Below, one piece after another: positions 8,741 through 16,546 of a stretch of DNA of 55,077 nucleotides. The DNA lies in the NCBI GenBank assembly GCA_964626565.1, contig CAZVFX010000039.1, positions 1-55,077 on the forward strand, written 5' to 3'. The translations under genes and the position numbers were made by a program. Position 1 is the first letter of the stretch; every line of letters starts with the position of its first letter. The notes beneath the pieces are model-generated. The model saw nothing but the letters and a program-made list of their open reading frames with translations. It searched no databases and was not told where the DNA came from. The stretch is from CAZVFX01 sp964626565 (GTDB lineage: Bacteria; Myxococcota_A; UBA9042; CAIXZC01).

Positions 8741-10744
8741 ATGCTTGGGAACACGACCAGGTTAATTGCCGCCCTGATACTCTGCCAGTTGCTGGCAGGC
8801 GCCCGGTGGTACAAGGAAAACCTGGCTTACGGAATGAGGGACACCATCCTGTTCTTCATCTCCCAGGCGCCGTCGGATCCGAACACCCTCTATCTCTCCA
8901 GCATTGACGGGTACGTCTTTTCGTCCCACAACGCCGGCATCTCCTGGAACGAGGCCCGGATTATCGTCAAGCAGCAGGCGTTTTTCGGCGCGATTCGACC
9001 GGCCCCGACCGCGACCGGCGTGCCGATCTCCGCAGCCGAGATCATGTCCGATCCACTCATGCAGGATGACACGTCGTACGATATGCGGAGGAACCTCTCG
9101 TTTCCGGTAGGTGCAACCGGCGCGAGTTTCATGGACGCGAGCAACCAACCCAATGAATTCGACGCGGTGCCGTCCATGGGCAGCATACCCAACCCCGAAG
9201 TCTTCGGGCTCACCGACTCCGCCGGCTCACTGGGCGGGGGGAACGCGGCCAAATTGGGAGTTGCACTGAAGACCGGGGCTCCAAGGCTAAAAGGGATGCT
9301 CAGAGCCTGGCGTTATCCCAGCGTCGGTATGAACCTCCAGCAACTCCTCGTAGAAAAAGGGGTAGAGCCCACCTGGGTGAACCATATCGGCGTGCACCCC
9401 AACAACCCTGACATCGCGATTGCCGCTACATCCATGGGCACCTACCGGACTACCGATGGCGGGATCGGCTGGTTGCCGGTGTTCGCCGGCACCAACAAAT
9501 TCGAACGTGATGGACAGAGCGTGGCATACGACCCTGTCAATCCCGACAAAGTGTACCTCGGCACCCAGAACGGGCTGTTTATCTCCACCACCGGAGGCGA
9601 CCGATGGAGCCGGGTTACCGGTACCCAGCTTGAAGGCGCGGTGGTGAGATGGATCACCCCCATCCTGACCGCCGAGGGAGAGGTCTGGGTGTATGCAGGT
9701 TCCACCATCGGTGGCTTCCTGTCGAAGAACGGCGGAGATACGTGGAAGTGGATCTTCTTCGAGACGCTGCCCGAAACCAACTTCGTCACCTCGGTGGCCG
9801 TGGATCAGCAGAATCCGGAGCACGTGCTGTTCAGCACTGCGGACGGTCCGTTTGTGACCTACGACGCGGGTAAGAACTGGGAACGCTCGGGCGGGCTGCT
9901 GTTCACCGCCACATACATTCCCCGTATCCTCATCGACCCTGACGACGGCGAACACGCGATCGCATGCACCGAGTTGAACATATGGGAGACCTTCGACGGC
10001 GGCCGCACCTGGTCGATCATCTACGTGGACAACGGTGACTGGAAGATCCGCAATATCTCCTATGACCCACACGACAAGACCCTCCTGTGGGTGATCACTT
10101 CCGGGGAGGTGCTGAAGCTGACCACCAAGCCTCCGGTGACTACGAAGAGCGATCGCGAGAAGCTGTTCCGGGAAGCATTTTCCAAGGAACCACGGGAACA
10201 CCAGGTAATGGACGCGGTCTTCCGCACGCTCTACATTCACCCCGGCGTCCAAGGACGCATGCGGGACACCTATGCCCTCTACGACGAGTTGCTTCCCCAG
10301 GTGAGCTTTGTGGTCGGATACTTCTCATACCACTCCGACTCGGACATGGGGGTCCCAATCTACGACCATTTGCTGAATGGCACCGCCGCAATGGAGAAGC
10401 AGGCCGACTTCGGCGGACCATACGGCGCCATGCTGTTGACGTGGAACTTCGCCAACGTCATCTTCGACTTCGACGCCATCAACTACGGCCGTATTTTCGG
10501 CGCCGCGGTGGGGTCCATGTATAACATGAAATTCCAGGTCGCCAGGTACTACAACGAGCGGCTGCGGTTGATGCGCAAACTGATGGTGGAGCCGCCGGAA
10601 GACCTGTCGGCCCTCGTTGACGCATCTCTGCGATATCAGGAGCTTACCGAACATCTCAACGCACTCACCGGGGGGCTGTATGACCCGGTTGTGGAGCAAA
10701 TACACTCAGGAGGAATACCATGGCTGGTAAACTTGCAGCATTGA
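8741..10744 (+). CDS. Exported beta-propeller protein (BNR/Ycf48-like repeats)
   Basis: 667 aa with a short N-terminal hydrophobic segment (LIAALILCQLLAGA), probably a signal peptide. From about residue 200 there are repeated Asp-box-like units: YRTTDGGIGW, FISTTGGDRW, LSKNGGDTW, VTYDAGKNW and WETFDGGRTW, each preceded by an NPD/DP strand. This is the blade pattern of BNR/Ycf48/sortilin-type propellers; sialidase activity is not implied. The last ~60 residues are helical and share a motif (LRYQELTEHLNALTGG) with the next gene. ATG 8741 has AAGGAG 4 nt upstream. The end overlaps the next gene by 25 nt. It may be an envelope scaffold; the exact role is unknown. Confidence 0.75.
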   Translation: MLGNTTRLIAALILCQLLAGARWYKENLAYGMRDTILFFISQAPSDPNTLYLSSIDGYVFSSHNAGISWNEARIIVKQQAFFGAIRPAPTATGVPISAAEIMSDPLMQDDTSYDMRRNLSFPVGATGASFMDASNQPNEFDAVPSMGSIPNPEVFGLTDSAGSLGGGNAAKLGVALKTGAPRLKGMLRAWRYPSVGMNLQQLLVEKGVEPTWVNHIGVHPNNPDIAIAATSMGTYRTTDGGIGWLPVFAGTNKFERDGQSVAYDPVNPDKVYLGTQNGLFISTTGGDRWSRVTGTQLEGAVVRWITPILTAEGEVWVYAGSTIGGFLSKNGGDTWKWIFFETLPETNFVTSVAVDQQNPEHVLFSTADGPFVTYDAGKNWERSGGLLFTATYIPRILIDPDDGEHAIACTELNIWETFDGGRTWSIIYVDNGDWKIRNISYDPHDKTLLWVITSGEVLKLTTKPPVTTKSDREKLFREAFSKEPREHQVMDAVFRTLYIHPGVQGRMRDTYALYDELLPQVSFVVGYFSYHSDSDMGVPIYDHLLNGTAAMEKQADFGGPYGAMLLTWNFANVIFDFDAINYGRIFGAAVGSMYNMKFQVARYYNERLRLMRKLMVEPPEDLSALVDASLRYQELTEHLNALTGGLYDPVVEQIHSGGIPWLVNLQH

Positions 10745-11367
10745 CCTTGGGCGTTCTCGTCGCCTGCATGTCCGGCGACGTCGGGGCACAAGCCAAGAAT
10801 GAAGCGATGGCGCGCTTGAAGCTGGAGCCGAGTTGTCCGGAAGTCCAGAAGGCCGCGCTGCGCTACTTCAACATCGGCAAACCACAGGTGAAAGCCTTCC
10901 AGCGCGGCGCCGCGCGCAAGGCGCTGGCCCCTGTAGTGGAGTTTTCCGGGGGCTACGCCAGCTCCACAATCGGCGAAACCAGCCGCAACGTCGAATACGG
11001 TCTGCACAACATCTGGTTGGACAAGGGGGCCGACGGCTGGGGCTGGGATGCCCGGGGCAAGCTGGTGTGGAATCTGCCCCAACTGGTATTCAACGCCGAA
11101 GAACTGGACGTGGCGTCGCTGGCCGGTCTCATCCAGGGTATCCTGAAGGAAGTCACCCGGCTCTACTACATGCGCCGCCGCCTCCAAATGGACCTCATTC
11201 TCAACCCTCCCACCGACGAAGCCACCCGCCTCACCAAAGAGCTGCGATTGGAGGAGCTCACCGCGCTCCTCGACGCCATGACTGGTGGGTACTTCGAAAA
11301 GGAACTGATCAAACGAGGCGCCATCGAAACCGCGGTCGAAAGCCCGGAGCCGGATAGCCCGTTCTAA
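10720..11367 (+). CDS. Small exported protein sharing the C-terminal helical module of its neighbour
   Basis: 215 aa. MAGKLAALTLGVLVACMSGDVGAQA looks like a cleavable signal peptide ending in Ala-Gln-Ala. The C-terminal part has LYYMRRRLQMDLILNPPTD and LRLEELTALLDAMTGGYFE. This parallels YYNERLRLMRKLMVEPPED and LRYQELTEHLNALTGGLYD in the protein just upstream, so both carry one copy of the same alpha-helical module. I do not recognise a named family. AGGAGG precedes the ATG by 6 nt, and the gene starts inside the upstream one, so translation is coupled and the two proteins probably work together in the periplasm. Confidence 0.75.
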   Translation: MAGKLAALTLGVLVACMSGDVGAQAKNEAMARLKLEPSCPEVQKAALRYFNIGKPQVKAFQRGAARKALAPVVEFSGGYASSTIGETSRNVEYGLHNIWLDKGADGWGWDARGKLVWNLPQLVFNAEELDVASLAGLIQGILKEVTRLYYMRRRLQMDLILNPPTDEATRLTKELRLEELTALLDAMTGGYFEKELIKRGAIETAVESPEPDSPF

Positions 11368-11393
11368 GCGGCCGGAACGCCGCAGGGAGTCAC

Positions 11394-12191
11394 ATGCTGA
11401 CACGCATTATCACCGGCGTCGTATTGGCGCCAATTGTCGTCGCCGCCGCCTGGTTTTCCCCTGATATCGCAGGGGTCGGCCTGGCCATTGCAGCCACTGC
11501 TGTGGCCGCGCATGAATACCTGTCAATGTGGAGCGTAAAAGAGGTGAAGCCCGCCTTCTGGTTCTTCCTGGCCTGGGCGGTCCTCGCACCGGTGCTCGCG
11601 CGCATTGACGCAGCCTATCTCTATCCGTACCTGCTGGCTACCCCCGCAGTCAGCCTGGGCGCGTTTCTGCTCGCGCCTTCCCGCATCCCAAAAGCCTTTG
11701 CCGAGTCCGCAGTTACAGCCATGGGCGCCCTCTATGTCGGGTTGCTCATGTCTGCAGTTGTCCTGATAGCCATGGTGGACGGCTGGGGCGGAAGCGGCCT
11801 GCTGACCCTCTTTGCAGTGGTCTGGCTGGGTGACTCCGCAGCCTACTTCGGCGGCAAGTCCCTCGGTCGTCACAAACTGCACGCCAAGGTGAGCCCCAAG
11901 AAGACGGTGGAAGGGTCCCTGTTCGGGCTGGTGGGAAGTGTCGGTGGTGCGTTTCTCATCCATGCCATCTTCAACACTCCCCTCTCATCCCTGGAGTTGG
12001 TACTGGTCGGAGTGCTCGGCGGCGTCGCTGAGCAGGTGGGCGACCTGTGCGAATCGGTGCTGAAAAGAAGTGTGGGAGTCAAAGACTCGGGCAACGTGTT
12101 GCCCGGCCACGGCGGCATGCTGGACCGTATTGACGGACTGTTGTTTGCCGCCCCGATTGTGTACTGCTTCTTCGTTTATTGCGGTTCCTGA
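11394..12191 (+). CDS. cdsA: Phosphatidate cytidylyltransferase
   Basis: 265 aa integral membrane enzyme that makes CDP-diacylglycerol from phosphatidic acid and CTP, the branch point of phospholipid synthesis. Several hydrophobic helices lead to the CdsA C-terminal signature: SPKKTVEGSLFG, then GDLCESVLKRSVGVKDSG and LPGHGGMLDRIDGL with its paired metal-binding aspartates. Its length fits the family. GGGAG lies 5 nt before the ATG. It sits within an operon with two mevalonate-pathway genes, so this stretch groups lipid and isoprenoid precursor functions. Confidence 0.95.
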   Translation: MLTRIITGVVLAPIVVAAAWFSPDIAGVGLAIAATAVAAHEYLSMWSVKEVKPAFWFFLAWAVLAPVLARIDAAYLYPYLLATPAVSLGAFLLAPSRIPKAFAESAVTAMGALYVGLLMSAVVLIAMVDGWGGSGLLTLFAVVWLGDSAAYFGGKSLGRHKLHAKVSPKKTVEGSLFGLVGSVGGAFLIHAIFNTPLSSLELVLVGVLGGVAEQVGDLCESVLKRSVGVKDSGNVLPGHGGMLDRIDGLLFAAPIVYCFFVYCGS

Positions 12192-12210
12192 TGATTGCGA
12201 GGATATCGGT

Positions 12211-13383
12211 TTGAAGAGTTCGAGGTTTCCCGGTTTCCACAGTCTCACCTCCAAGGCCCGCCTGGCGCTCCTCGAAGAGCACGGCTGGCTTTCTCCGGGC
12301 GACCGGCAGGTGCTGGAGGCTGCCGTCCCTGAGCTTGGAACACTCGACGGAGTAAGCGAAAACGTAGTCGGCGGTATTTCGCTGCCGGTAGGGCTGGTCA
12401 CCAACGTGGTGGTCAACGATGCCGCCCGGATCGTGCCCATGGCCACCGAGGAGCCTTCGGTAGTGGCTGCATGCTCAAAAAGTGCGCGCCTGTTCTCCGA
12501 ACACGGCGGCATCACGGCCGAGGCCGGCGACCGGACCATGTGCAGCCATCTGCTCTACCGCACCGACTTGAACGAAGAAGAAGTCGGCCGGATCGTGCTG
12601 CAGCACAAAGAAGCGTTTGCCAAGGCATCCGACGCCCGGCACCAGGGCGTTGCAGACGCCGGCGGCGGTGTTCGGGACGTCCTCTACTACACCATCCCCG
12701 GAGAAATGCCGGGGCACGGCGGTTTCCTGCTCCAGTGCGGAGTGGGAGACTGCATGGGCGCCAATTACGTAAACGATGTGGCCGAACACTTCCGGGAGTT
12801 CATCCGCCCGCTGGTGGCCGGCGAACCGCTGGCCGCAATCGTCACCAACGTCCCCACCGGCAGGCTGGCTTCGGCTGAGGCGACTCTCCCCATCGAGGCG
12901 CTGGCGTGGGGCGGCCTCTCCGGCGAAGAGGTGGCGAGCCGGTTGCATACGCTAAGTGCATGGGCGCTGGCTGACCCCTTTCGCACCTATACTCACAACA
13001 AGGGCATCCTCAACGGAATCTGCGGGGTGTTGCAGGCCTTGTACCAGGACACCAGGGCTCAGGCGGCAGCCTTTTTTGCCCCCAGCCTGGTGGAAGAAGA
13101 GGACTTCGTTGACCTGCCCCGGGCACTCTGGATCAAGGACAATAATGTGCTCAAGGCCAGACTGGAGGCGCCCATCGTGTGCGGCACCGTCGGCGGTACG
13201 GGACCCGTGTTTCCAACCTCCGCGGTTTTCCATCGACTGATGAAGGTCGGCTCCGCCACCGACCTGGAGGAGGTAGTGGCCGCGGTCGGCCTGTTGCAGA
13301 ACTTTGGCGCTATGCTGGCAATCGCCACAGAAGGGATCCAGCAAGGACATATGAGGCTTCATGGGCGAAAAGAAAGGGCTTAA
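12211..13383 (+). CDS. mvaA: Hydroxymethylglutaryl-CoA reductase, class II
   Basis: 390 aa. It interconverts HMG-CoA and mevalonate. Class II landmarks are present in order: the catalytic Glu in ENVVGGISLPVG, EEPSVVAACS, the cofactor segment CMGANYVND (DAMGAN in Pseudomonas), the catalytic Lys in THNKGILNG, an aligned Asp in LYQDTRA (usually TGND), GTVGGTG and the His of QGHM near the end. I choose TTG 12211 because GAGGA is 7 nt upstream and cdsA ends 19 nt before; an open frame continues upstream inside cdsA. The mevalonate kinase gene overlaps its end by 23 nt, so the biosynthetic direction is more likely than degradation. Confidence 0.88.
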   Translation: MKSSRFPGFHSLTSKARLALLEEHGWLSPGDRQVLEAAVPELGTLDGVSENVVGGISLPVGLVTNVVVNDAARIVPMATEEPSVVAACSKSARLFSEHGGITAEAGDRTMCSHLLYRTDLNEEEVGRIVLQHKEAFAKASDARHQGVADAGGGVRDVLYYTIPGEMPGHGGFLLQCGVGDCMGANYVNDVAEHFREFIRPLVAGEPLAAIVTNVPTGRLASAEATLPIEALAWGGLSGEEVASRLHTLSAWALADPFRTYTHNKGILNGICGVLQALYQDTRAQAAAFFAPSLVEEEDFVDLPRALWIKDNNVLKARLEAPIVCGTVGGTGPVFPTSAVFHRLMKVGSATDLEEVVAAVGLLQNFGAMLAIATEGIQQGHMRLHGRKERA

Positions 13384-14341
13384 GAAGACGCGGGCGAGGC
13401 GGGTCACGGCCTCCGCGTGCGGCAAGTGCATTCTCGTAGGAGAGCACTTCGTCGTCTGGGGCGGCACCGCCCTGGCGATGCCCTTGACATGCCTGAAGCT
13501 GACCGTAGACCTCGAAGCCCGGTCGTCAGCGAAAAACCGGGTAGCGTTCGCAGACGGCGTGGACGACCGGAAACGGCTGGCCGCCGCACAGCAGGCGATG
13601 GTCGAGCTGGTCCGGGACCCCGAACTTTCCGTCTCGGTTGCCACGACCGCAGACTTTCCCGCGGCGGCCGGGCTGGGGGCCAGTGCCGCGTTCAGCGTTG
13701 CTTTCTCCAGGGCCCTGTTCGCCGCGCAACAGGCGGAAATCGACGAAGACCTGGTAGCCCAGGTGGCGCTTTCCATGGAGCACCACTTCCACGGCGCGCC
13801 GTCGGGCATAGATTCCACCGTGGTGGCCTTTGAAACCCCGTGCTACGTGAAGACCGGCACGAGGTTTGTGGTGCCTACTCCCGCAGAATCCGAGGGCCCC
13901 CTGGCGGGCTTCATCGATGTCGCGCCCGGAGGCGTGTTCATCCTCGGCGATACCGGGGAGCGAAGCTCCACCGAGCAGGTGGTGGCTCAGGTCGCAGACT
14001 TCGGGGCGCAGCCAAAGGGAGAGCAGGTGCTAGAACGATTCACAGGAGTTGCCGAGAGCATCGCGCTCCAGACCGCGACTGCGCTAAAGCGGGGCGACTA
14101 TGAATTTGTCGGCATCATGTTCACCGAAAACCACTATCTGCTCAACGCCATCGGAGTCTCCACGGAGCGCACCGAGGAATTGCGGCGAGCCGCCCTCGAC
14201 GCGGGCGCGCAGGGAGCAAAGCTCACAGGCGCAGGCATGGGCGGGTTCGTCCTCGCTGTAGCATGGCCGGATGACGCCGATTCAGTCGTAGACGGATTCA
14301 AAAAGGCCGGGGCTAAGCAAGTGTTCGTTCAGGAAGTCTAG
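13361..14341 (+). CDS. mvk: Mevalonate kinase (GHMP kinase)
   Basis: 326 aa cytoplasmic enzyme phosphorylating mevalonate. The three GHMP motifs are seen: GKCILVGEHFVVWGG near the N-terminus, PAAAGLGASAA (the ATP-binding glycine loop) and KLTGAGMGGFVLAV near the C-terminus. HGAPSGIDSTVV is characteristic of mevalonate kinases, with the catalytic Asp. The start lies 23 nt inside mvaA, which implies translational coupling. Later steps (phosphomevalonate kinase or decarboxylase) are not in the window. The 3' side carries a short heptamer repeat that runs to the convergent EF-G-2 gene. Confidence 0.9.
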   Translation: MGEKKGLKKTRARRVTASACGKCILVGEHFVVWGGTALAMPLTCLKLTVDLEARSSAKNRVAFADGVDDRKRLAAAQQAMVELVRDPELSVSVATTADFPAAAGLGASAAFSVAFSRALFAAQQAEIDEDLVAQVALSMEHHFHGAPSGIDSTVVAFETPCYVKTGTRFVVPTPAESEGPLAGFIDVAPGGVFILGDTGERSSTEQVVAQVADFGAQPKGEQVLERFTGVAESIALQTATALKRGDYEFVGIMFTENHYLLNAIGVSTERTEELRRAALDAGAQGAKLTGAGMGGFVLAVAWPDDADSVVDGFKKAGAKQVFVQEV

Positions 14342-14342
14342 G

Positions 14343-14402
14343 GGATCCTTCGACTACGCTCAGGATGACATCTTCGACCAACGACCAACGACCATCGACT
14401 AC
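14343..14402. repeat. Intergenic repeat: dispersed-type sequence plus four 7-nt units
   Basis: The gap between two convergent genes begins two bases after the mvk stop with CCTTCGACTACGCTCAGGAT (14347-14366), which resembles a sequence I recall as widely dispersed in bacterial genomes. It continues with four heptamers, CGACCAA, CGACCAA, CGACCAT and CGACTAC (14375-14402). The last includes the stop codon of the EF-G-2 gene. Confidence 0.6.
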
Positions 14403-16441
14403 CCGTCCTCGCCTCTCTCCTGCGCGAACTTGTCCACCACCTGCTGCTGGACGTGGGAAGGGAGCTGCTCGTAGCCGGCGAACTCCATGGTGTAGGAGCC
14501 CTGGCCCTGAGTCATGGAGCGAAGGTCCGAGGAGAAGGTCTGAACCTCGGCGAGAGGCACCGTGGCCTTCAACGTCTGCTCGTCACCGGTCATCTCCATG
14601 CCGAGAATCTTGCCCCGGTGTGCGTTGACGTACTGGTTGACGTCTCCGGCGAACTCGGCGCCGATGGTTACTTCCATGTCTACCATGGGCTCGAGAAGTA
14701 CCGGGCTCGCATCGAGGAAGCACTTCTTGAAGCAGCCGATGGCCGCTTTCTGGAAGGCTCCGTCCTTGCCGTCCACCGGGTGGTCCTTACCGTCGTAAAA
14801 CTCAACCTCAACCCAGATGACGGGGGAGCCGGTGAGAATCCCGGTCTCCATGATCGCTCGGCAGCCCTTCTCAACTGAGGGTACGAACTGGCGCCGTACG
14901 CCGTCGCCGCGCAGGGCATCGATGAAGTTGAAGTCCTCTTCCTTGTCGCGATACGGACGCATGCGCAGGTGTACCTCCGCGAACTCTCCGGAGCCACCGC
15001 TCTGCTTCTTGTGCCGGTAGAAGTCTGCCACCTGTTTGGTGATCGTCTCCCGGTACGAGATGCGGGGAAGCTTGCTTTCGACCTCCACCGAGAACTTCCG
15101 GGCCAGTCGCTGGAGGGTCACGTTGAGGTGGAGCTCCGAAGCGCCGTACACAACCATTTCCGAGGTCTGCTTGTCCACTTCGAATCTGAAAGTGGGGTCC
15201 TCGGTCGCAAAGCGCTGCAGCCCGGGAGAGAGCCGCTGCTCATCCGCACGGGATTTCGGCTTGATGGCCAGTGCCACCATGGGCACCGGAAAGTCCAGCG
15301 GCGCCACGGGCTCGGTCCACGTGCCGTCGGTCAAGGTCTCGGAAACCTCCAGGTCGTCGATCTTGGCCGCTGCGAAGATATCGCCGGCCGTAACTGAATC
15401 GACCTCCTCCTGCTTGGCCCCGAAGAACTTAAACAGTTTGCCGAATTTCCCCCCTTTTCCGCGATTCACATTGTGGAACGTGGCGCCGGCTACTGAACTG
15501 CCGGAGAAGACCCGCATAACCGCCATGCGGCCCTTGTGCTCGTCCACGACGATCTTGAAGACCTGGGCGACAAAGGTGTTGGCGTCCAGCGCCTTGTCTT
15601 CGACCACCGACGCGCCTTCCTCGTCCTGCATTACAACCGGCACACTCTCTACCGATGCGGTGGACGGAAAATGCGCGACCAACGAGTCCAGAATCTCCTT
15701 GACGCCCAGTGATTCCTTGGCGGCAAAGCACAAAATGGGAACCAGGTCGCCCTGGCGTACGGCAATGCCGGCCTGCTTGCCGATGTCGGCAGACACGTCT
15801 TCCCCTTCCAGGTAACGCATCATCAGCTCTTCGTCGGATTCAACGATGGACTCGACGAGGGGCTCGTGGAATTCGGATACCATGTCGGGCGCTCCGTCGG
15901 CCGGGGACAGAACGGAGTGGATCTTCGAGATCGACGGCCCGGTGGTGTCGGGAATGTAGAAGGGTACGCAGGCGTTGCCGAAGGCCGACCGGATGTCCGC
16001 AATCACCTTGGGCAGATCCACGTTCTCCTGGTCGAGTTTCGTGATGACGAAGCCAACCGCCTTTCCTTCCGCCTTGGCCATCTTCCACGCTCTGCGGGTG
16101 TTGACCTGGATACCGGAATACCCGTCCACGGTAACCAGCACCGTATCCGACGCTCGCAACGCTGCCACATACTGGCCCACGAAGTCGCTGCGGCCCGGCG
16201 TGTCAAACAAGTGGATGAGCGTGCCGTCGTGACTGCAGTGCAGCATTCCGACATCGATGGAGGCCTGCCCGTCGATCTCGTCCTCCGCCGTGTCGGAGAG
16301 GCTTGTTCCCTCCTTCACTTGACCGATGCGGCTGTTGGCCTTGGCGGTGAACAGGGCGTGGTCCACGACAGTGGTTTTGCCAGTACCGCCGTGACCCGCC
16401 AGGGTGACGTTCCTGATATCTTCGGGTTTCTGCTTCGCCAT
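14399..16441 (-). CDS. EF-G-2-like translational GTPase
   Basis: 680 aa with the EF-G five-domain layout: a GTPase domain (about 1-270), a beta-barrel domain II, and C-terminal domains III-V ending SMTQGQGSYTMEFAGYEQLP. The G motifs are divergent: GHGGTGKTT instead of AHIDAGKTT, DTPGRSDF instead of DTPGHVDF, and TKLD instead of NKMD. The RGITI switch-I segment is absent. These are traits of the EF-G-2/FusA2 paralogue group (Thermus EF-G-2 also lacks the canonical forms), so it is probably not the housekeeping EF-G. It has its own promoter at 16500-16528 and GGGAG about 7 nt before the ATG. Its specific role on the ribosome is not established. Confidence 0.85.
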   Translation of the reverse strand: MAKQKPEDIRNVTLAGHGGTGKTTVVDHALFTAKANSRIGQVKEGTSLSDTAEDEIDGQASIDVGMLHCSHDGTLIHLFDTPGRSDFVGQYVAALRASDTVLVTVDGYSGIQVNTRRAWKMAKAEGKAVGFVITKLDQENVDLPKVIADIRSAFGNACVPFYIPDTTGPSISKIHSVLSPADGAPDMVSEFHEPLVESIVESDEELMMRYLEGEDVSADIGKQAGIAVRQGDLVPILCFAAKESLGVKEILDSLVAHFPSTASVESVPVVMQDEEGASVVEDKALDANTFVAQVFKIVVDEHKGRMAVMRVFSGSSVAGATFHNVNRGKGGKFGKLFKFFGAKQEEVDSVTAGDIFAAAKIDDLEVSETLTDGTWTEPVAPLDFPVPMVALAIKPKSRADEQRLSPGLQRFATEDPTFRFEVDKQTSEMVVYGASELHLNVTLQRLARKFSVEVESKLPRISYRETITKQVADFYRHKKQSGGSGEFAEVHLRMRPYRDKEEDFNFIDALRGDGVRRQFVPSVEKGCRAIMETGILTGSPVIWVEVEFYDGKDHPVDGKDGAFQKAAIGCFKKCFLDASPVLLEPMVDMEVTIGAEFAGDVNQYVNAHRGKILGMEMTGDEQTLKATVPLAEVQTFSSDLRSMTQGQGSYTMEFAGYEQLPSHVQQQVVDKFAQERGEDG

Positions 16442-16499
16442 TGTTTTACTCCCTCTATGTTCTCAAATCCGACACACATGAATACAAAATTGGCAACGT

Positions 16500-16528
16500 A
16501 ATTTAGCAGGCAAGATAGACTACGTCAA
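16500..16528 (-). promoter_or_regulatory. Promoter of the EF-G-2-like gene
   Basis: Read on the minus strand: TTGACG (16528-16523), 17 nt, TAAATT (16505-16500). The predicted start is near 16493, giving a leader of about 51 nt. Confidence 0.6.
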
Positions 16529-16546
16529 TATGATTAAAGACAAGGT

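Noticed and set aside
8741..10744. Sialidase activity from the Asp-box repeats
   Set aside because: The catalytic Arg triad and Tyr/Glu pair of sialidases could not be found; Asp boxes are shared by many propellers.
14347..14372. Insertion sequence remnant
   Set aside because: The segment is too short, with no terminal repeats or transposase fragment; kept only as a repeat.
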